From contig JAGWPQ010000541.1 of NCBI GenBank assembly GCA_028877045.1, positions 1 to 11,141 of the forward strand: 11,141 nucleotides of DNA, written 5' to 3'. Below, piece by piece: positions 5,279 through 11,141 of this stretch; positions within the stretch are counted from its first letter, which is position 1, and each line of letters begins with the position of its first letter. The position numbers were made by a program, and so were the translations under genes. The DNA is from Bacteroidota bacterium (lineage in GTDB: Bacteria > Bacteroidota > Bacteroidia > Chitinophagales > Chitinophagaceae). The notes beneath the pieces are model-generated. The model did no database searches and had not been told where the DNA came from. It saw only the letters and a list, made by a program, of their open reading frames with translations.

Positions 5279-7603
5279 TTAAAATTGTTCGTCAGATTTT
5301 GAAGGAGGTAAATTTTTTGTTCCCCACGAAGAAGGTGTTGCATCCATTTCTAAAACCAGTTCACCGCCATTCATAATTTCTGCATGTTCGATCCATGATC
5401 TGTCAAAAGCAATTCCATTCAGTTTTGCAGATTTGATATATTTATTTTGATCAGATAAATTATTTGCAGTGATAATAAAATCTTTTCCATTATCAAGATG
5501 CAGCACTGTTTTTTTGAAATAAGGTGTATTGATCAAATAATAAGGCTGCCCTGCATTTGGATAAAAGCCCATCATGTGAAATGCAAGCCAGGACGACATT
5601 GCGCCCGAATCGTCATTACCCGGGATGCCGCTGCGTGAAGCATTATAATTTGCATTTACAATTTTATGGATCCTGTCGCTGCTTAAATCGGGCCGTCCGA
5701 TCCAATGATATAAATCCGGACTTAAAAAAGATGGTTCGTTACCAACATTATAAAAGCCTCTGTTAAATAAAATGTCCAATCGTTTTTTAAATGCATCATC
5801 ACCACCCGATTTTTTTACCAGCATTGCCACATCATGCGGCACACTTAAAGAATATTCCCACGAACTTGCTTCATAAAAAAATCCGCACCACCAGCAAACA
5901 CAAATTGGCCAATCCTGTGCAAGAGGAGTATAACGCAGATAAGAAATTTTTCCGTTGCTTACATCGCATTGAAAACTATCGACCCATTTACCTGCTGCAT
6001 TTTTTGGCATGATAAAGCCTGTTGCACCATTATCATTTATATCCCTCCATAAATTTTGCCAATTATCGGATTGTTTTAAAAAACGCCAATATTCGCCTTC
6101 GCGTTTTATACCTTTCGCAACTGTTGCCAAACAATAATCATCATACGAATATTCCAATGTTCTGTTACCTGCACGTACAAAATTTGTAGAAATATAACCC
6201 AGCGAATTATAGTCTGTAAGTCCACCCCTGCCTTCTTTTTCTTCATTACCACCCGGCGGAACATTTGCATCTTTCAACATCGCTTCCAATGCAAGATTAT
6301 AATTAATGCCTTTCAAATTTTTCACAAACGCATCGGCAATCAATACTTCGGCATTAGAGCCACCTTGTGTTCTGCCGTTACAATTGCCGCTTCTTGCATC
6401 GGGCATATAACCATCGCGTTTATAAATCTGCAACAACGCATTTATAATATCAACTTCACGTGAGGGAGAAATTAAAGTGATGAGCGGATTTGATGAACGA
6501 TAGGTATCCCATATTGCATAAAAATCATCGTAATAAGCTGTGTTGTTTTCCCACAAAGGATTTTCGCCTGTTCTGTCAACCGGCATCAGCATGGTATGAT
6601 ACAATGCAGTATAAAACATTTTCTTTTGATCGGTAGTCGCATTTGAATCGATCTCAATTTTATTCAACAGATTTTCCCATTTTGTTTGTGTTTCTTTCAA
6701 CACGGTTTCAAATTTCCAATGCGGAATTTCTGTATCAATATTTTGTTTCGCTTTCAATGAACTGATAAAAGAAATACCCACTTTCATTTCAATTGCATTC
6801 GCTTTCAAGTCATCAAAGAAAAGCATTGCTCCGGTTTTCTTTCCATCATCAATTTGTATTTTTTGTGAGGGAGATAATTGATTGTTTTTCCATGTATTGA
6901 ATTTACTGAACGGCTTATTGAATACAGCTGAAAAATAGACGGTATAAGCATTTCCGTTATTCCATCCACCACGGATCTTTGTATATCCGCGAACTTCATG
7001 ATCGTTAATTATTTCAATTTCCGAACCAACAAATTGCTGTGCTTCTCTTCCATCGGGAATAATGGATTCGCCTAAAAATTCGCCGCAATCTATCTTCACC
7101 GCTTTCCTGCCGTTATTTAAAAATGAAAATTTATAATACGCAACTTTAGGCGATGTTGTGATCTCGGTTTGAATGTTCCACTTCTTTAATAAAACACTGT
7201 AATAACCCAATGATGCTTTTTCGTTTTGCCGTAAAGATTCCTGTTTGATCGATTCAAAATCGCCGGCAAAAGGCATCACTAAAATGTTACCGTATTTGGC
7301 ACCGCCACCGGTACCGCTAACATGCACCTGACTAAAGCCATACAATGTTTTATTCATGTCGGGCGAGTAACCGCTGTTTGCATTTTTATTGCAATCGGGT
7401 CCGGGCTTCACCATTCCGAAAGGACATGATGGCCCGACAAAAACATTACCATCGCCCTGCGAACCGATGAATGGATCTACATATTGATGATATTGACTTT
7501 TGACATTTGTTGCAATGAAAAAAATAAAAACTGTACATGCAAAACGAAAGATCAGTTTTGAATGAACAGTTTGTTTATGCAAATTTTTATTTTGAGAAAT
7601 CAT
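5279..7603 (-). CDS. Secreted GH92 alpha-mannosidase (canonical N-terminal motif)
   Basis: A 774-residue Ca2+-dependent exo-alpha-mannosidase family member, full length. The long n-region and h-region FACTVFIFFIATNVKS|Q predict signal peptidase I cleavage at 36/37; the Cys in the h-region is not in a lipobox. The N-terminal beta-sandwich starts with YVDPFIGSQGDGN and PFGMVKPGPD, then GFSQVHVSGTGGG (89-101). The catalytic domain has YYDDFYAIWDTYRS (357-370), GNRTLEYSYDDY (479-490), FFYEASSWEYSLSVPHD with likely catalytic acid Glu578 (5872-5870), GNEPS (621-625), and PGNDDSGAMSSW with the Asp664-Asp665 pair. A Cys/Trp-rich stretch CVCWWCGFF (568-576) precedes the acid. It starts 29 bp after GH89 and ends 18 bp before the GH28-like gene. 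The family is certain; the linkage (alpha-1,2, -1,3, -1,4 or a mannose phosphodiester) is not. Confidence 0.95.
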   Translation of the reverse strand: MISQNKNLHKQTVHSKLIFRFACTVFIFFIATNVKSQYHQYVDPFIGSQGDGNVFVGPSCPFGMVKPGPDCNKNANSGYSPDMNKTLYGFSQVHVSGTGGGAKYGNILVMPFAGDFESIKQESLRQNEKASLGYYSVLLKKWNIQTEITTSPKVAYYKFSFLNNGRKAVKIDCGEFLGESIIPDGREAQQFVGSEIEIINDHEVRGYTKIRGGWNNGNAYTVYFSAVFNKPFSKFNTWKNNQLSPSQKIQIDDGKKTGAMLFFDDLKANAIEMKVGISFISSLKAKQNIDTEIPHWKFETVLKETQTKWENLLNKIEIDSNATTDQKKMFYTALYHTMLMPVDRTGENPLWENNTAYYDDFYAIWDTYRSSNPLITLISPSREVDIINALLQIYKRDGYMPDARSGNCNGRTQGGSNAEVLIADAFVKNLKGINYNLALEAMLKDANVPPGGNEEKEGRGGLTDYNSLGYISTNFVRAGNRTLEYSYDDYCLATVAKGIKREGEYWRFLKQSDNWQNLWRDINDNGATGFIMPKNAAGKWVDSFQCDVSNGKISYLRYTPLAQDWPICVCWWCGFFYEASSWEYSLSVPHDVAMLVKKSGGDDAFKKRLDILFNRGFYNVGNEPSFLSPDLYHWIGRPDLSSDRIHKIVNANYNASRSGIPGNDDSGAMSSWLAFHMMGFYPNAGQPYYLINTPYFKKTVLHLDNGKDFIITANNLSDQNKYIKSAKLNGIAFDRSWIEHAEIMNGGELVLEMDATPSSWGTKNLPPSKSDEQF

Positions 7604-7632
7604 AATCAGTTATTAAAATTATTTTTTAGAAA

Positions 7633-9846
7633 TCACTTGTAACTATCTGCAATAATTGACCAGTATTTATGATACAATGATCCGGAAACACCAACAGCAT
7701 TTCCTTTAACTGCAAGAGGATAATCTTTTCTTTCGTTCACCCAATGCCATTCCCATTTTTTTATTTCTTTGATGAAAGATGCATTATCAAAATCTTTTCC
7801 TGTTTCTAATGATGATGAAAGTTTTGCAATAAACTGTTGCCATCTTGGTTTATAAAAATCATTCATTAATCCGCTCCATTGCCGGCAGGCATATTCATTC
7901 AACGGGCAATTTTCATCGCCCCAAAGTGTGATCAAATCTTTTGCATTCATTTCGTACAATGCTTTCTCCTGTTGCGTTTCACCGCATTTCCTGGCAGATT
8001 CGATCCACCTTCCCAATAAGAAATCTTTTCTTGTTGCCAGCAGATCATCCATATCTCCGATCAGTTGAATAAACTGCGAACTATATTTTTTAAATGCAGT
8101 AACATCTTTGTTTTTATATGCCGTTACAAATTGTTGTTGCAATTGCAAAGCATAATTGGCAAGTATTTGTCTTGTTACATCAACGATATCGAATTGAAAG
8201 CCATCACTGTCTTTGCAAGCATCTGTTGCTTTAATCAATGCATCCCATGCAGGTAACAGATCTTTTGCATCGTAATTTAATTTTGTGTTGGCCCAACGGC
8301 TTGATGAATCGAAAGTTGGCCTTGCCTGAATAATAGATTCGGCACCATCTCTTTTATATTTATCGGCAGGAACAGTGTACACAGTTTTCTTCAAAATATC
8401 CCACGCATCTTCTGCATTTTTATTTTTAACGCCGTAACGGTTTCGAACATATTTAGGCAACCATTCGTTCAAATCAATACTATCATTTCTCCAAACATTA
8501 TCCATCATCAATTCGTACATCACCGGGTTTTGTTCGATGCCTTCCATAGTTAAACCAATACCTTTTAACTTTCCATTTTTATTATCGTGTAATGCTTGTG
8601 CCGGGGCGGTTGCAACGGTTTCCATTCTTCCGAACAGATTGGTATTAGCACCAAAATTGTTGAGCATATTCCATATCCATGGCTTGCCATAAAAAGCTTC
8701 GGTGCGTTTCCACACAGGTTCTATTTCTGTTGCCAGATCGAGCAGGATCATTTTATTGTTTGGCACTGCTTTCAATAATGCTTCTGTTTGTGGTTGTTTC
8801 CAAAATTTTCTATCGCTATAAAATAGCCAGGCCTGCATTACCCAAACAGCCGATGTATCTGCACGATGCATTCCTTCATACACTTTTGCGCTAAGCTTCG
8901 ATAAAAATCCCGGGTCATCGGATGGTGGTTCGTTTTCATTAAAAGTATCGGCGCTGTACAAATGATCGGTGCCTAATAATTCAGTTTGTTTTTGTAAAAA
9001 TTTTTTTCCGATCGCAGCAAACAAAGAATCGTTGGCATCCAAAATATAAGTATCGCCAAAACCATTGTTCCAGTTTGTAGTTTTCAATTTTGCATTGGGA
9101 AATCTTTTTTTAAACGCAGCAGGTACATGCCCTGTAAATGCAGGCAGCACGGGTTTCATACCCAATTCCCTTTCGCGTGCAATGATTTTTTTCTGCAAAG
9201 CAAAATGTGATGTCATCCAATGTTGTGGTAATGGTCCGCCCCATCCATCCAGGTTGCCCATCCAGAACCAGGAGAAATAAGATGGGCCGCAAAAAAAATC
9301 TTTCAGATCATCATCAGTAAAACCCATTTCTTTATACACCAAGTACCATGTGTATTCTTCGCCGGTAATTGCCAAAGGCATATTAATTCCATGCAATGCC
9401 ATCCAGTCAATTTCTTTTTCCCATCTGTTCCAATCCCACCAGCTCATGCTGTAATTAAACGTGCAATAATTTAAATAGTAGCGATATTCATAAGGTGTTT
9501 CTTTGTGAATTTTATTTGCAACTGTTGGTAATATTTTTGGAAGATGAAGATTAACGCCATTCCATGTAATTTGCACGTGACAAAATTCATTCAGATAATA
9601 ATACAGAGCCGAAGCTATTGCCACACCTGTATTTCCGCGTAAAATAATTTTATTATTTTTCGATTCTATCTCAAAAACATCTTTATCATTATCGGCATTA
9701 ATAAATTCGGTTTTTATGTTTGATGAATGAGTTCCTGTAATTCTTTTAATCAATGCTTCGGATGCCGAAATATTTGTTTGTGCATTTGCAGATTGAAATG
9801 CCATCATCAAAAAAATAAGTATGCTGCAACAAAATTTTATTCTCAT
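7633..9846 (-). CDS. Secreted alpha-N-acetylglucosaminidase (GH89, NAGLU-like)
   Basis: This 737-residue protein releases terminal alpha-linked GlcNAc, with retention of configuration in this family. Similarity to human NAGLU is plain: CTFNYSMSWWDWNRWEKEID (residues 128-147), GINMPLAITGEE, MGNLDGWGGPLP (196-207), PVLPAFTGHVP (232-242) and YSADTFNENEPPSDDP (297-312). The catalytic acid/base is Glu304 in TFNE (8937-8935) and the nucleophile is Glu435 in GLTMEGIEQN (8544-8542), the same spacing as human E316/E446 within one residue. Domain order is a small N-terminal alpha/beta domain (about 25-110), a TIM barrel (about 120-450) and a helical C-terminal domain. A signal peptide ends ANA|Q at 22/23, so it is likely periplasmic. 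It starts 23 bp after the symporter and ends 29 bp before the first GH92. Known bacterial substrates include GlcNAc-alpha-1,4-Gal of mucin; here the neighbours suggest a mannose-containing target. Confidence 0.97.
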   Translation of the reverse strand: MRIKFCCSILIFLMMAFQSANAQTNISASEALIKRITGTHSSNIKTEFINADNDKDVFEIESKNNKIILRGNTGVAIASALYYYLNEFCHVQITWNGVNLHLPKILPTVANKIHKETPYEYRYYLNYCTFNYSMSWWDWNRWEKEIDWMALHGINMPLAITGEEYTWYLVYKEMGFTDDDLKDFFCGPSYFSWFWMGNLDGWGGPLPQHWMTSHFALQKKIIARERELGMKPVLPAFTGHVPAAFKKRFPNAKLKTTNWNNGFGDTYILDANDSLFAAIGKKFLQKQTELLGTDHLYSADTFNENEPPSDDPGFLSKLSAKVYEGMHRADTSAVWVMQAWLFYSDRKFWKQPQTEALLKAVPNNKMILLDLATEIEPVWKRTEAFYGKPWIWNMLNNFGANTNLFGRMETVATAPAQALHDNKNGKLKGIGLTMEGIEQNPVMYELMMDNVWRNDSIDLNEWLPKYVRNRYGVKNKNAEDAWDILKKTVYTVPADKYKRDGAESIIQARPTFDSSSRWANTKLNYDAKDLLPAWDALIKATDACKDSDGFQFDIVDVTRQILANYALQLQQQFVTAYKNKDVTAFKKYSSQFIQLIGDMDDLLATRKDFLLGRWIESARKCGETQQEKALYEMNAKDLITLWGDENCPLNEYACRQWSGLMNDFYKPRWQQFIAKLSSSLETGKDFDNASFIKEIKKWEWHWVNERKDYPLAVKGNAVGVSGSLYHKYWSIIADSYK

Positions 9847-9869
9847 TCATTTCAATTTTAAAAAATATC

Positions 9870-11141
9870 TTACCAGAAAACAGTATATAAAACAGCCAAT
9901 ATTGCCAGGATGATCGCTGCTAAAATTTTAAACCCTGTTGTGGTTTTAAACATTGCTGTATTGACTTCAATAATATGTTTGTCATTTTCAGGATGAGGTT
10001 TCACTAAACTAATGATGATCATCACTGCCGATACAAATAAAAATGTGATTCCCATCCTGTCGAGAAAAGGATAATCGGGAAATACTCCGTTTGTCCATGT
10101 TGGTAAAAATTTTAATGCTGTTGAAACCGGTATTGTTATTATTGCACCAACAATTGCTGCAAACGCTGTTGTATTTTTCCAATATAATCCCAATAAAAAA
10201 ATGGCCAATACACCGGGCGAAACAAATCCAACATATTCCTGAATGAATTGATATGCCTGATCGAGTGAACGAAGTGATGGTGTAATGAGTGCAGCAATGA
10301 CCATAGAAACTATTACCGCCCAACGGCCAATGCGAACCAATTTTTTTTCAGATGCATTTTTATTAAAAAACTTTTTATAAATATCCAACGAAAAAATGGT
10401 AGAGATGCTGTTTGCCTTTCCTGCCAACGATGCAACAATGGCTGCGGTTAATGCAGCAAATGCAACGCCTTTTAATCCTGCAGGCAATAAGTTCATTAAA
10501 GTTGGATAGGCATGATCGGGTTTTATGGTTCCGGCATCCATCATTTCCTGTTGAAACATTCCGTTCTTGTGCAACACAAACATTGTAATGCCGGGCAATA
10601 CAGCGATCAACGGAATCAATAATTTTAAAAATGATGCAAAGATTATTCCTTTGCGTGCAGTCTTCAAATCCGCACCCAGTGTGCGTTGTACGATGTATTG
10701 ATTGCATCCCCAATAAGCAAGGTTGTTAACAAGCATACCTCCAACTATAACAGATAACCCGGGTAATTCTTTATAATATGGATCGGTTTTTTTAAAGATC
10801 ATATGAAAATGTTCGGGTGCTTCTTTGCGCAGTACGCCCAATCCTTTAAAAATATCGCCATGAAATCCAAACTTATCGGCCAGTAACGATAAGGCAAGAT
10901 AAGTAGTTACCAATCCGCCGATAATCAAAACAATTACCTGGATAACATCAGTATATCCTATCACTTTCATGCCACCAAGCGTTACAATAATTGAGAAGAT
11001 ACTTAAGCCAACAATACACCATTCGAAACTGATATTACTGATCGATGATATTGCCAGTGCACCCAAATAAATGATAGAAGTAAGATTAACCAGAACATAA
11101 GTAAGTAACCAGAATGAAGCCATGATAGTACTTACCGTATC
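9870..11141 (-). CDS. Sodium/solute symporter, SSS family (SGLT-like), N-terminus outside window
   Basis: The frame is open to the right edge (six codons, DTVSTI, precede the Met at 11123), so that Met is internal and the gene is cut. The visible 423 residues align with most of Vibrio vSGLT as I recall it. Numbering from Met11123: VNLTS (12-16), YTDVIQV (57-63), NNLAYWGCNQYIVQRTLGA (133-151), FLKLLIP (165-171), AAIVASLAGKANS (227-239), QFIQEYVGFVSPG (292-304) and the C-terminal AVLYTVFW. Counterparts of sugar-site Asn260, Tyr263, Trp264 and Lys294 are Asn134, Tyr137, Trp138 and Lys167. Of the Na+-site serines 364/365, the first is Ala231 and the second Ser232. About ten membrane segments are visible, and roughly 120 N-terminal residues are missing. 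As the first visible gene of the operon it probably imports a monosaccharide (Man or GlcNAc) released by the enzymes; the substrate is inferred. Confidence 0.94.
   Translation of the reverse strand, partial: DTVSTIMASFWLLTYVLVNLTSIIYLGALAISSISNISFEWCIVGLSIFSIIVTLGGMKVIGYTDVIQVIVLIIGGLVTTYLALSLLADKFGFHGDIFKGLGVLRKEAPEHFHMIFKKTDPYYKELPGLSVIVGGMLVNNLAYWGCNQYIVQRTLGADLKTARKGIIFASFLKLLIPLIAVLPGITMFVLHKNGMFQQEMMDAGTIKPDHAYPTLMNLLPAGLKGVAFAALTAAIVASLAGKANSISTIFSLDIYKKFFNKNASEKKLVRIGRWAVIVSMVIAALITPSLRSLDQAYQFIQEYVGFVSPGVLAIFLLGLYWKNTTAFAAIVGAIITIPVSTALKFLPTWTNGVFPDYPFLDRMGITFLFVSAVMIIISLVKPHPENDKHIIEVNTAMFKTTTGFKILAAIILAILAVLYTVFW

Noticed and set aside
7495..7603. Lipoprotein signal for the first GH92 because of Cys23
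   Set aside because: The Cys lies at the start of the hydrophobic region in FACTVF, not in an L-x-(A/G/S)-C lipobox; an xS|Q site fits better.
10009..10713. Two extra minus-strand frames (10009-10323 and 10375-10713) inside the symporter
   Set aside because: They are out-of-frame reads of the symporter with His/Cys/Ile-rich sequence typical of shadow frames.
11121..11123. ATG at 11123 as the symporter start
   Set aside because: The frame is open upstream to the edge (codons for DTVSTI) and the ATG falls inside a conserved transmembrane stretch; the family has roughly 120 more residues before this point.

Overview
This window comes from an AT-rich Bacteroidota genome, most likely Sphingobacteriia/Chitinophagia-like. 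The evidence is the gene families and clades present, the absence of GGAGG-type ribosome binding sites, and signal peptides that all end in xA|Q or xS|Q. Every gene is on the minus strand, so the biology reads from right to left. The genes look chromosomal. No tRNA, rRNA, CRISPR array or transposase gene is visible.

Reading in the direction of transcription: a 3'-terminal part of a sodium/sugar symporter (9870-11141, cut by the right edge) is followed after 23 bp by a secreted alpha-N-acetylglucosaminidase (GH89). After 29 bp comes a secreted GH92 alpha-mannosidase, and after 18 bp a secreted GH28-like beta-helix protein. These four form one tightly packed operon. A 252-bp gap follows, holding a 131-bp inverted-repeat element built from phased ACAGAT-type 9-mers. 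A second, divergent GH92 alpha-mannosidase comes next, followed after 26 bp by a HAD-family phosphatase-like protein with a changed active-site motif. After a 198-bp AT-rich spacer, the first 69 codons of a GH125 exo-alpha-1,6-mannosidase-like gene run off the left edge.

Together this is a periplasmic saccharification cassette for an alpha-mannose- and alpha-GlcNAc-containing glycan. Three exo-alpha-mannosidase-type enzymes and one exo-alpha-GlcNAcase would release monosaccharides, and the symporter would take up one of them. No SusC/SusD pair, sulfatase or regulator is seen within the window. The alpha-GlcNAc plus alpha-Man pairing is unusual. It suggests targets such as inositol-linked eukaryotic glycans (plant GIPC, GPI-like) or an alpha-GlcNAc-bearing polysaccharide rather than plain N-glycan; this is inference.

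The main oddities are the phased 9-mer inverted repeat, a GH28 homologue lacking the classic His and RIK residues, a HAD protein with DxN in place of DxD, and an apparent start for the second GH92 that lies inside the repeat and is probably false. No clearly undescribed multi-gene system was identified.
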